From Undaria pinnatifida (lineage: Eukaryota > Sar > Phaeophyceae > Laminariales > Alariaceae), in assembly GCA_012845835.1 (NCBI GenBank), contig JABAKD010000012.1, positions 4,200,438 through 4,264,437 of the forward strand: a stretch of 64,000 nucleotides of DNA, in the 5' to 3' direction. The stretch's first letter is position 1. Every line of letters starts with the position of its first letter. The position numbers and the translations under genes were made by a program. This document shows, in pieces, positions 10,801-23,900 of the stretch. The notes under the pieces are model-generated. The model was not told where the DNA came from. It saw only the letters and a list, made by a program, of their open reading frames with translations, and did not search any database.

Positions 10801-12958
10801 GCATGATGTTGCGGTGACGACATCAACACAAATGTGGCAGTCAAACATCATGAGCAACATGGGGTTGTACGGCACCACCCACTCGTTTCCTATCCTAACA
10901 CTTTTCCATTGGTTGTTTACTCTCATTCTTATGGTCGGGTTGTCACCGTTCTTCCTCCGAGTATATTCTGCCCGTCCAGTTTTGTCGTTGACGGTTGCAA
11001 TGCTTCTGAATGGTTGCGGAAAGTACTTGTTACAACACTTTTTGTTCGTGTGACGGTTTACTTGCATGCATGGAGCACTCATGTTTCCAACTGCCCCACA
11101 CGGCTTGTGTATCATGTATTTGAGTACCTTTTCACGTAGTTTTCCTCCTGCTATGTTTTCGTCAGGCAGCTGAGCCCACACCCATTTGTCCATTTCGTTT
11201 AGGGCATCAGGGCCTGCATTTTTGAAGGTCATGAGAATGTGAGCGTGAGGGTACCCCCTCTTTTGGAATTCCGTCACCGCTAAATGGCTGTCGTAAGCGC
11301 CAAAAATTTTGCCAGACTTTAAAACCTTCATAATTTCTTTCATCTTCAATTTGAAAACACGACAACATAGATCAGGACGATCATAAGCACTTTGTCCTGG
11401 CAGCAAATTTTCTTGCACCTCTTTCCAATCCGCATTGAAAGTTACAATGCGGTCTTCCTCGCCTGTTCACGATGCATAGAGCGTCTTCTGTATCACTTTT
11501 ACGCTTGGCAGGTGAGCCAGGGTGAGAAGCAGGAAGCAATTTACCGGGTTGTTCATGAGGTTGGGCGTCTTGAATGGACCGGTTGGAAGCAAGCCTATGC
11601 TGCATGTCACTATTTTCGACGAAATTCAAACGCTCTTCTTCCATTCTGCTCAAAGAATCACAGACCCATTCCTGAGCGATTCGGCAGTTAATCTTAAATA
11701 TCGGCTCCGAAAGAATACGCTGCCTACAGTAGAAGGGAAACGTTACGGCTTCGGTGTTTGACCGGTTCATTGTTTTAGATTTGAACGGCGGGTTCTCTTT
11801 GTAGTTACCCTTACTCCAACCTGCTTCTCCATGCAAAAACAGCAGGGGGAACTGTAGCGTTTCATATGCAGAGCTCCAAAGCGGCAGGAAGCGTGGTTTG
11901 TTATCTGGGCTGTTCCTTGGATAGGTGATAACTGCTCGCGGCGCATCATTTTGATTCCCTGAGGTAAACACTAAAGCTGCTATTTCATTTGCACTCGGAT
12001 TCTCGCCCAACACTGGTCCATCATTAACTCTGCTAACTTCACTGAACTCTATAAAAGGCGCACTGGACTCTGACGCTGATGTGTTTAATATTGTGTCTAC
12101 GGCAGACCTGTATTCTCGAGCCCACCTAATCTCGCTGTTCACGTGGGATCTTAGAGTGCCTGCAATCCGTGAATCTAAATGTTGTGAGGAGGTTGTCTGT
12201 GCGAATTCGGAATCGAATATGTAAAACCTGGCACTGTTGTTAACATTTTGGTTTTGATACTTCTCCTGTAAGTCGAAAATTCTATGGTATGCTTTACCAT
12301 GGAGAGTAAGCATTGTCGGTGGTTTTCCTTGAGTCCACGATCGGTTTTCTATGCCTCCTGCTCCCAAAGCTGTGGAACTAAATAACCCGTTATATGCCCT
12401 TTGTGATTCGCGAAAACGTGCGGTTTGGAAGAGCGATAACAATGTTTGTGGAATAGGTTTAAGCCGGTGAATGGCAGATCTCCCACGGTTACAACAGTTA
12501 TAGGACCCAGACCGTTCCTCTTTCCATAGCACAGACCCACAGTGTTGGCACGTATAGTTACTTTCATGTAGCAAGCACGGGTATTTTAGTTCGTACGCCT
12601 CAAGTGGATACTCAAAGTTGGTGGAATTAAAGGCTTGCACACCAAGTCTTTCTTCTGAACCTTCCATGGAATTGGCAGCGGCAACGTCTCTAGGGTCGGG
12701 TCTTCGAGGGATGCGGTTTCTCATTCGATTAAAATGTTGAACAACGACGTCAGTCTCTGATTCAGAATCGCTGTCCAGGTTGTTACTGCGGAGATCACGT
12801 TCCATGTTATTAGTGTTCTGCGTTCGAGTTTCGTTTTGAAGGGTACGTCGTGAGCGCCGCCCCGCTAAAATGCACGCGCGCCTACGCCTGCGCTCGCGGG
12901 CAATTTCAGCACGACGGGTATTTCGTTGCGAGCGAGTACATCGCTGATCGGTTGACAT
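7834..12958 (-). pseudogene. Helitron Rep-helicase-OTU transposase with 11-bp frameshift
   Basis: Same gene as 19-5154, but 11 bases are missing near 11446, inside the codons for Rep motif 1 (HLFIT). Translation from ATG 12958 shifts frame and stops at 11381 after 525 residues, before the HUH motif. A second open stretch (11418-7834) still encodes HUH, both tyrosines, the helicase and the OTU domain. A few substitutions distinguish it from the left copy, for example Phe to Ser early on, Gly to Arg before the helicase, and Cys to Tyr in the OTU region. The break removes part of the nuclease, so the product should be inactive. An assembly or sequencing error is possible. Confidence 0.88.
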
Positions 12959-13035
12959 GGAAGGTTAAAGTTTCAAGTTCGCGTTCAGATAAAAGGTTTA
13001 GGGGAGCGCTTTGCCCGGTTGATCTTGAGCTCACC

Positions 13036-14927
<1,892 letters not shown>

Positions 14928-15586
14928 GTCTACTGCGAGGGGAGCGGCTGCTGTGTTGAATTGTGTGCGTGTGCGCGTGTTCGCGTCGGGCGGGTGTGCT
15001 GAGGCGACTAAAACGAAGTTTGGTCGAAGTTTTGGTAAAGATCCAGAACCCACAGCAGCAGCAGCTACACCCCAGCTTCGTTGAGCGGCATCGTTGAGGT
15101 TGCGCTTGCTCTCGTTACCCGCGATCGACCTACTACGTGAAAGCTGCGCGTGCAACAAACCTCACCAGAGGTGAAATAGACGGTATACGTTCGGCTTTGG
15201 AGGGTGTGCGTGCCCATCCCCTCTCTGTGCTGACAACACACAACCTCAACGCCAATACTCCGCAAAACGGGACTGTCACTTTTTTGCGATCGGAAGCAAA
15301 TGAAAGTGCAGGTTTGCTGCCGAAAGACGAAAGACGTCGGTTCTGCGGGGTTCGGCGCGCTTTTCACGACGCTGATTCCAACCCAGCAGGGACAATCGAG
15401 ACCGCACGCAACGAGCCATTCTGTTCGCTAGGCCACCAGGTGCCGCATTGCGAAGGCGCGAGCCTGGCCGTGCGTCTGGGAGCGCGCTATGAGGGCGCGA
15501 AGTTAACGTACTGTTTTCAGAGGGGGTCGAATTTCCCCGCTGCGCTGTGAGCGACCCAGTCCTGAAGATCCCGATTCCCGTAATAT

Positions 15587-15735
15587 TAGTTACCTCTATA
15601 CCGGGGGGGTTGAAGGGAGAGAAGACACATGTGGCCACGGCTTGTCCCGAAGGTCGCCGAGGGTACATAAAGCCTCTCACGAGTTGGGCTGCACAAGCTG
15701 GGCTGCACGAGTTGGGCTGGAGAGCAAATGTAATA
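15587..15735 (+). repeat. Fragment of a dispersed repeat (SINE-like family tail)
   Basis: Shares the phrase with a G-run, a GACACATGTG-like stretch and CCACGGCTTGTCC with copies at 39175-39450, 40215-40480, 54725-55065 and 55440-55575. It ends with a short tandem of about 17 bp (GTTGGGCTGCAC) three times. Confidence 0.6.
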
Positions 15736-16984
15736 AAAAATAGGAGCTGAAATGCTGAAATACAGCAACTGCTCCTTTGCAGCAGGAGTAGCAGCGGTTG
15801 GGTCTCCCGCCAGATCTAGGGACTACGATATGCACGGCAGTGCCACGAAACTGGGTACCAAGTGCGTAGCTCGGAGGGAGGGGAAGGGCGCGATCAGGCA
15901 GACTGCCCCATGTGTTGGAGATGAGGCAAGTCTTGATTTCTCGTTGGAAAGCAAGCTCACGCCGCGGAGCAGATCAAAGAAAGTGATGTTAGCTGTTCAC
16001 AAACCATGTTTCTGCAAGCATAACACCGAACCACATCGGCAGTAGCCAACAGACTAGCAGCCACAGCAGCAGTGGCAGTAACAAGTAATAGCAGCATGAT
16101 CGAAGCCGACGCGTACTCGTCGTGCTGGCTGCGAGATGAGCAAACATGCTGGTTAATTGCCGCGTGCAACCTAACTTGACCATTTTCTGTGTAGTAAACT
16201 AACTTACTCCCAGTCTCTCTCGAGCTGTGGCTGTACCTGGAGGAAAACATGAACGTAGGTGAAAAGTAGACCGTAAAGGCCACGAGGCTGCCACACGCTG
16301 GTTGAAGGGCCATGCTTCCCTGCCCTCCGTCCGCGGGCGATGCCGGATGAGACGCTGGCCTGAAGCTGGAGTTGCTACAATTTGCGAAGGCGTTTTTTAA
16401 AAGGGTGTCGATTTTGATCAAATCGCAGTTGAGGAGCCAGCTGCGACGCCCAACTACAGCAGACAACGCGGGGAGGAAGAAATAACCAAAGCTTTACAGG
16501 AGTGGCGAGGATACCTTGTGCGTGGTTTGTGTGCTGAACGGAGCCCGACTTCGCTTCTTAATTCTGTAAGTGCAAACCCTGGGGTTTAGCTTGAGTAGGT
16601 ATTGACCCTTTTGTAGCCCATGTATATCGATCAATCGACTGAGAAGCGTGGCCTGATCACAGCAGTGTGCGCGTGCAACAGGGTGCGGCATACCATAGGG
16701 CATGCTACACGCGTGTCGTGGGGCTCCTTTCATTGATGCCCGTCGCCTAAATAGTCATCAAATAGCCTAGCAGCCCGGCGTCGCTTCGTATGGCTGATGT
16801 TGTGACCGTCATTTACTTTTCATTCCTTCCCTCTCGAGACCCGGTTCCCGGACCGGGGCAGCCTGGAAGAAGTACCGGTACTGCTGCTGTAGGGTGGTGC
16901 GAAAGACGGACGGTGCTGTATGACCTGTGGGCCTGCGCTTGCTCTTCGCGTGTGCTCATTGATGTCCTGGAAGAGCTGGCAGCC

Positions 16985-17420
16985 TACCCTCTGGTGACTC
17001 TCCCGGGCGAGTCGGCGGCGCCCATAAGGGACTTATATCGTCTGAAGGTTCAGATTTTGTTGTAGTGTTGGCGCTGTATTTGCCCCTCCCTCCGACGCAG
17101 CAGCAGCAGGCTCATAGCAGAGGCGGGCCGGGCTGCATGGCGCTCTGTCTACCATCTCCCCCACACAGCAACAGGGCAAGCACGTGGGAGAAGGAGGCCT
17201 CACGGGCGAGTCTGCGGCGCCCTTAAGACCGTATTTTACCTGAAGGCACTACATCATATCATAGAATGTTGGCGCTCTATCTAACCCCCTCCCCCCAAAC
17301 AGCAGCAGCAGGCCAGCACGTCGCAGAGGCGGGGCTCATGGCAGTACCCCGCCCCCACAGTAGCAGGCCAGCACGTGTTCCTAAGTACGTAGCGGAGGCG
17401 GGGTCTCACGGCAGTCGCAG
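16985..17420 (+). repeat. Degenerate tandem repeat of about 200 bp
   Basis: Blocks containing CGGGCGAGTC, a GTTGGCGCT phrase and AGCAGCAGCAGGC occur near 17005-17110 and again near 17200-17320, with a third partial copy near 17360-17415. Spacing and sequence are imperfect. Non-coding. Confidence 0.6.
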
Positions 17421-17629
17421 TCGTAGCAGTCGGTGTAGCTGAAAGTTGGTGAGATACTTGCGACTTGCTCGCGCCTTGTTGGATTCCGAAACAGCGCGAA
17501 CCGCGGCGTCTCCTTGCGTCAGACTCGCTATTTTTTTTCCACGGCTGCTGTTGACCCCCCGCCCCGGGCGTAAACCCTCTACTCGTTCGTAGGTGAGCAT
17601 ATTATACACTGCAGCTCTCACAGCCCTCA

Positions 17630-18060
17630 AGACCGGCACCTGGCCCTAACCCGAAACCCGTTCCCAACGCGATCCGTAACCGAAACCCTAGACGCGAGGC
17701 CCGAAACCCGGGGATGGATACTAAACGTCCCCGTACCTGTGATCTATATCTCGCCAACGCAACCGTGCTAAGGGCATCCGTTTCACAAGACCACCTAGGC
17801 ATACGAAACTCTTTTGAGATCAGCAGTCTAGAAGGCACGGCAAAGACAAAGATAAGGCCTGTGAAACCTGGGGATGGATCCTAGGTATCGCCGTAGTGGT
17901 GGTTTCAATATCGCCCCTACCGGTTCGTAGTCGGCGCTACAAGGTACCTGGCCCCAACCCGAAACGCGAAGCCTGAAGCCCGGAGACAGATGATCAATGT
18001 CCGTAGTCGTGGTTTATATATCGCCTATCATACGTGGTCGTGGCCATCAGGCACCTGGTA
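17630..18060 (+). repeat. Degenerate tandem repeat with CCGAAACCC phrases
   Basis: Three diverged units share phrases such as CGAAACCCGGGGATGGAT and a TATATCGCC end. They resemble telomeric DNA only superficially, because the unit is long and irregular. Confidence 0.55.
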
Positions 18061-18213
18061 GCCGCAGTAGCAGTGAATTAAATACGTGTGGCGACCCCGG
18101 TGGCAGCCAAGACACCGATGTCGGTAACCAGGTAGAATGACAGGGTGGTAGCGGCAGGGGCGTTTTTAACGAGAATCTATGATTCGTAGGGCTCTGTCCT
18201 GGGCTAGTATCTA

Positions 18214-18281
18214 CTGGCAGTACATCGCTCCTGGCAGTACATCGCTCCTGGCAGTACATCGCTCCTGGCAGTACATCTCTC
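18214..18281 (+). repeat. 17-bp tandem repeat, four copies
   Basis: The unit CTGGCAGTACATCGCTC is repeated four times in a row, with a single change in the last copy. Confidence 0.9.
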
Positions 18282-19482
18282 CTTACTGAGAGAGGTGCCA
18301 GGATTCCAGGATAATGGCCATTTACGTACGTCCCACTAAAACGCCTCAGAATACAGCGGAAACCCATCCAAACGGGCGGGTAGAGAAGGGAGAGCACGGC
18401 AGAGAGAGGGGGAGGAAGGGAGACTGAGCACGATGGAGGAAGATACCTCAGTCACTAGTAGCATGGGTTCTGCGGACCCTGGCAGCGTCGCGGGTTGTGG
18501 GAACTGGGCCATGGGCCATGGGAGTGCCCTTTGTTGGTCCTTGGTGCCAATACAGTCCAGCACCCAACTTTTATCTTTCCGACCAAGGGAGGGTTTTCTG
18601 CTGAATAGTGAATGAATAACACATACTCGTGCTGTCGCGTTTCGGATTGATTCGGCGTCTCACCCTTGGATTTTGAGTGGAACATCTTTGTGTCCACGTT
18701 TTTGCTGTTTGCAAGAAGTGTCTTTCTTCATCGAGGCCGCAGGGATACGGACTGACCTGTGTGCAACAGTATTCCGTACACGCCTGTATGGCCGCATATT
18801 TTGTTTGCGTTTTCGACCTGTTCCAGAGTCAGTCTACCACCCTTGACCCGAATATTGCATTTGAGATTCGAGTCAAAATCAACGACTTTTTTGTAGCTCT
18901 AGGGAAGCCAAATCGCGTGAAATCGTGCCCCCGGCAGGGCGCCTCCAGCGGGGCCCCCTCACCAGCAGCGAGGGGCCGATGGTCGCGGCGAAGCCGCCAC
19001 CAAATCCTGGTTGGACCCAGGGTCCTGGCTGCTGTCGCAGCCAGAAATCCTTCTCCTGGCTAGAGCTATCAGGACATAGCCCTAATGATTCGTGTGCGCA
19101 CTGAACGTTTTTATCCTCTTCTGCTGTAGGCGGCCACTACTCGCATTCCTATCAGTATTATATATTCAAGTATTTGAGGGTAAATCTCGCCAGTGCCATT
19201 ACCCCACACTGTATTATTGTAGCACACCTTTGCGCCTTAAAGTGTACCAGGTATAGTCGCAGTCTCGGTGTTGAGTTGGGACTGTCCTGACCTGTCGTCG
19301 CTGCAGGGTAGTCGGTAAGTCCCGTCTGCGGTCATGTCAAGTGTATACCTGGTAAACGAGCGTTGTAAATGGGTCGCGGATCGAAGTTTTAAGCGCAGCT
19401 TGCAACGACGAAGAGCTTGCAACGACGAAGCACGCCGAAATGATCGATCTCACGCCCGAATTTGCCTTTTTGACCTTTTTTG

Positions 19483-20910
19483 ATGCCAAGGTCGCGGAAA
19501 ATGGCGAGAGGAGACGACCCCGACTCAGACGGCGTTGAAAGCAGGGGGGAGACGACGGAGCGGCGGTCTTCCTCCCACAAGGATAAGAGCCGGAAGGAGA
19601 GCGGCAGCAGTAAACGCGACAAGGGTGGCGATCGAAAAGACAGGGGGGGGAGCGGGGGCGGAGGCGAGGACGCGGACGGGGGCAACGGCAAGGAGCGTAA
19701 GAGCAGCCGATCTTCCAAGAAGTCTTCGCGGGACAAGGACAAGGATAAGGATAAGGACAAGGACGGGCACTCCTCTTCCTCAAGGAAGAGGGACAGGAGC
19801 GAGGACGGTGGCTCCGCCAACCCTTCGAAGGAGCACCACCGCTTCAGTAAGGGCTCGTCTCGTGACCGTTCCGGGGAATATTCCCGGGACCGGGATCCTT
19901 CCCCGGATCGGTCTCGGGATCGATCCCGGGATCGTTCCCGCGATCGTTCGAAGGGACGGTCTTCAAAGGATGGTGGTGAGGACAGTGAACGGAAGCGGCG
20001 GAAGCGAGAAGAAGTGGGCAGTGGTGGTAAGGATGGAAGCTCGCGCACTTCTTCCTCTCACAAGTCCAAGCACAGGGACAAGGAGAGCAAAAGCAGCAAG
20101 CATAAGAAGCATAGCAGCAGCGGCGGCGGGAGCAGCCGAGACAAAGAAAAGCGAAGGGATAAGCACAGGAGCAAGGGCGAGGATGACCGGCGACGGGGCG
20201 GCACGGAGGCGGAGGATGGGGGGGCGAGTAACGGGGTAGTGGATAAGGCGAAAGGCTCCTATGGTGACCACAGTAACGGCGGCGAAACAAATTACTCATC
20301 CCCAGGGTTCGCGGCCGGGGAAGCGAACGGGCACTCGAGCAGTGCCGTCCCCCCCCCAATCATACCCGAGGACATGGCGGACGGAGAGGAAGAGGGAGAG
20401 CTTGTGTTCGAGCCGAAAAAGGCTGCTACCCCTGCCGCGCCCCCCCCCCCCCGCCCTACCTCCAACGCTAACGCTACCTCCACCCTCACCCCCGCTGCTA
20501 CCGCCTCCTCTGTCGAGGCCGACAGCAACGGGAAGGCTAAAGAGAGGCATGCCAGCTCCAGCTCCCGCTCGCGCAAGGATAAAAAAAGCCCGTCTGCTGC
20601 AAGTGTCGCCGCCCAGGAGGAGGAAGAGGAGGAGAAGGCACCGGTGCCGGCCCCCGCGCCGGTAAACGACGAAGAGGCGGAAGAAGCAGCGCGCTTCGCG
20701 CGGATTGCTGCGCGCGCCGAGGAGCGGGCCGCAGAGCGGGCCAAAGCGAGGGCCACCGCTGCGGCCGCCGCGGGTGCTCTTTCGAACGGAAACGCGCGGT
20801 TTGGTGGGGCCGGGGGGGGGGTGGGGGTGGGGGTGGGGGCGGGGAGCGGTGTTGGCGGTGTGGCGCCGCCGGTGAAGTTGGCTTTCAAGACGAAAAAGGA
20901 GCGAGAGCAG
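19483..20910 (+). CDS. PRP28: PRP28 exon 1: RS/RD-rich N-terminal region
   Basis: Encodes residues 1-476 and ends KKEREQ|GTGAGG in phase 0. It has SR, RD, DK and HK repeats (for example [13 protein letters not shown] near 19914-19955), then Ala/Pro/Gly-rich stretches and an Ala-rich helix. In human DDX23 the equivalent RS region is phosphorylated by SRPK2 for tri-snRNP entry; the composition suggests the same control here. ATG 19483 and ATG 19501 are both possible starts. Confidence 0.9.
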
Positions 20911-23900
20911 GTGAGGGACGATGCTGGCGGTTCGTGTGAGGGGACGTTGTTGTGCTGTGGGCGGTAGTGTTGGTTCGATGCGACCTGAGTCACCATTTTC
21001 AGTTGTTAAGTCAGACTAAGAGTCAGTCGTTTCTAACAGGTGCGAACTATCTAATTTTGGGCTTCCTCATGTGTTGAAAGGCGTTTTTCGTGCGGGGGTA
21101 CGGCTTTCTTGTGTAAACGGAAGCCGTGTGCATTACGGGACATCTTCCACCGACTTATTTTATGTTTTGAGAAAACGAGCAATAAGAAAAAAGCCAGGCT
21201 TATTTGTTCACCACGGGCGAATAGGAAATTCGCGAGTCGAACGAGCTTTTTGTAGAACGCGTCGAGCGCACCCGTTCTTACACAGACGCATGCTGCGGTA
21301 GAGGTAGCAGTTTTTCGTCGGAAAAAAAGTTTTCTGAACAGCGGGGCTCCTTAACCCGAAATCGTTGGAAAAAAAACTACTTTTTTTTTCCAACTTTTAT
21401 TTTCGTTGTGTACCTAGGCCCTGGCTGGGATTTATTCTATCCGGTATGTACGTACTCGAAGCAGTTTTTTTTTTTTTTCTCCAAAAATCAGTATTTGATA
21501 GGGGAGGTCTTGAGCTTCCAAATTGAGGAACCTCTGAAAAAAATTGATAAAACCTTTATCGTAGCACGCGTCAAGAATGAAGGCAGCCTCCACAAGCTTT
21601 CCTGTGTCTTACCGCACTATTAATAGGAGTTCTGCACTGTGCCGAAATATTTGTCCTGTACTGTGCCGGAAATATTTGTCCTGTACTGTGCCGTAAATAG
21701 TCACGTGGTCCCGTGCTGTACCGTAAATAGGTAACGTAGTCCTGTGCTGTGCCGTAAATAGGTGGTGCTGTACTGAACCCTAAAAAAAAAACGGCGTTTG
21801 CTCGCTCACACCACCACCGTGCTTGCGATCGTTTTACGTTGGGTTGTGTATGTGCAGGAAGCGCTTCAGCGGCTGGAGGACCAGCGCACCGCCAAGAGGA
21901 AGGAGCAGGACGCTGCGGCTGCGGAGAGGGGCACGTCGGAGCGCCACAGGCAGGCGGAGGAAGACCGACGGCGGCAGAAAGCGAGGTAGGGTGGGTCGAG
22001 ATGGAGCTGGTCATGGGAGGGGGCGGGGCGGTGGGGGACGTACTCATGTTGGTGCTTGCCTTCGTAGTATGACCTGACCACGCGTGCCTTTTCGAGACGG
22101 AGAACACCGTTTCTACTCGTAACAGAGACAGCTCCAACGTTTGGGCGATCGCTACGTTTCTTCGATAAATTTCGTAAAACCTTGTGGTTGTCTTTTCTCC
22201 CTCCTCTTTGGCCGTCTGTGGCCTCCATCTGTCTCCTCGGATAGCTATCGTTCAGGGGGCAGAGGATGTATGGGTTGCGCTACGGTATCCTTTGTGACGC
22301 CGCATACATAATGGTGGGGGTGCACTAATTCCCCCTTTTTAAGGCTCCGCCCCTTCGTGCCTTGAGCTCTATGTATAAGCCGCACCCAAAATACTCGCTT
22401 TTAAGGAGAAAACCTAAAGTGCCATCCGATCAACAATTCCACGGCCTAGACATACAACTGATGCTAGTGCCAAACACGCACGGTAGTTCCGATGATATTT
22501 GGTTTCTCCTCGGAAGAATACCTTACCACTTATTCGAGAAAATGGTTGACATACTCTTTAAATTATATATATGCCGTAACCCTAACCCAATGAAACGCAA
22601 CAACCAACCATTGTAGGGTGATACCCCCTTCGTCTAGTTCAACAGTGTGCGTCAACCATTTTCTTGAGTACGTTGTGACCTCTACTGCTGTCTCCTCAAA
22701 CAATCCTATGGACTAGGTATGCAACACCAATGCAGTACCAATACCGGTGTAAAAAAACACGCAAGTCGCCGGCGTAGTAACGGTCGCCGCCGGCAGGGAC
22801 AGCTTGCGCTGCCGCGTCTACCCGTGGGGGGAACTGAAGGAAGATGCGCCAGCTAGCTCTGGATTTGCGAATCCAATTGAGTTAAATTGACACGCGACGT
22901 AAATGAAAATACGTGGAAGTGTGGTGAGCTTAAGCTTTATTTTGCCCCATCCACCGGAGGATAACAAAAAAAAAAGAAGGTAGTTCCGACGATATCGGTG
23001 TCTTCTCAGTCGTCTGGTGAAGAGCCTCGCCGATCAGAAAAAAAAAGCGGAAAAGTGCTATTTTGAGGGAGCGTGGTAATCAAGACCGAATATGGTTGGT
23101 GGAAGAAACGGAAATATGTACCTGGTCGTCGTAGTAGTAATAGTAGTTTTTCTTGTTGTATATCGTTGGGTTCTGTTTACCATGGTCCTCCGCAATACTT
23201 GTACGTGCCACCTATCGCTACACCCATCTAGCAGTAGTACGGCATGGAAGGGGTGGAAACGCCTCCACGGGGGTGCTTTTGGCTTCCGCCCCGTCGGCGA
23301 AAGGCTGCCCCGATGGTGGTGGGATCTCGATGACGCGTGCTACGATGGAGGCAGCACTTTTCGCCTGAAACGGTTTCTGAATGGTGGGGGCTCCTTAAAC
23401 CAAAATCGTCAGAAACACTTTATTTTTTTTCGAGTATTTTTTTGTTTGCATAGCTAAGCCATATGGTATTTTTCATCCGGTAGCAGTTTCGTTTTCGCTC
23501 CAGATCAGTTTTTAGAGTATGTCTTGAGCTCGTAAAGTGAGGAAGGAGCCTGAGAAAATATAGTGGTGCACGTCTATCGTAGCACGCATCCGGGTGCATG
23601 TCACCCGTAGTTGGGCCCCCGCCCCCTCTTCCCCGCCCCTTCCCCCCGAAATATTGCTGAAAATCACACCGTCTACCTCTCAGCAACGCCAGAGAAAACG
23701 AAAGAGAGGAGGCGTGCGCGGTAAAGGGGGAGGAGAAGAAGACCCCCCCCCCCCCTTCCCCTCCCCCCGCCCGCCCTCCCCCTGACCCCCCTTTGCTCCT
23801 CCAAAAATTCCCTTGCTGTGTACGCCTACTCCCCGCCCCCCTTCTCCCCCCCCGAAAAACATCGCCTCCCTGTCAACGTCATCGCCTCCCTGTCAACGTT

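Larger units (their letters stand above)
1..12976. repeat. 13-kb inverted repeat (palindrome) made of two Helitrons
   Basis: The reverse complement of the right arm matches the left arm almost base for base. Outer pairs sum to 12977, pairs inside the 11-bp deletion sum to 12988, and pairs inside a second length change sum to 13124. The arms therefore differ by one 11-bp deletion in the right arm and about 136 bp of extra sequence in the left arm, plus a few substitutions. The left outer end lies off the window. The right outer end is at 12976, where homology with base 1 of the left arm stops being testable. Such high identity implies a very recent event, gene conversion between arms, or an assembly artefact. 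Confidence 0.95.
6610..12976 (-). mobile_element. Helitron, right copy, transposase frameshifted
   Basis: Inverted copy of the left element, with the same gene order on the minus strand and the same 3' hairpin. Homology with the left copy runs at least to 12976, which pairs with base 1. That is only 18 bp upstream of the transposase ATG, so the true 5' end may lie further out; the flank at 12977-13035 cannot be compared with the left arm. It sits about 60 bp beyond the stop codon of the neighbouring minus-strand gene. Because its transposase is broken, mobility would need enzyme from another copy. Confidence 0.85.
14928..19482. other. Intergenic region between two divergent genes
   Basis: About 4.5 kb holding 5' flank for the minus-strand cysteine-rich gene and the plus-strand PRP28 gene. 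I see short tandem and dispersed repeats (listed separately) but no reading frame with domain content or credible splice signals. Promoters for both genes must lie here, but no core element could be recognised with confidence. Confidence 0.6.

Noticed and set aside
15137-16466. Frames of 100-170 codons between the cysteine-rich gene and PRP28
   Set aside because: No recognisable domain, no matching splice signals, and overlapping open frames on both strands.
17640-17720. Telomere-like CCCTAACCCGAAACCC sequence
   Set aside because: The unit is irregular and part of a longer degenerate repeat, and only a few short matches occur, so it is not an interstitial telomere.
20292-20996. 234-codon minus-strand open frame opposite PRP28 exon 1
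   Set aside because: Antisense shadow of GC-rich coding sequence, with Ala/Ser/Pro-rich composition and no domain.
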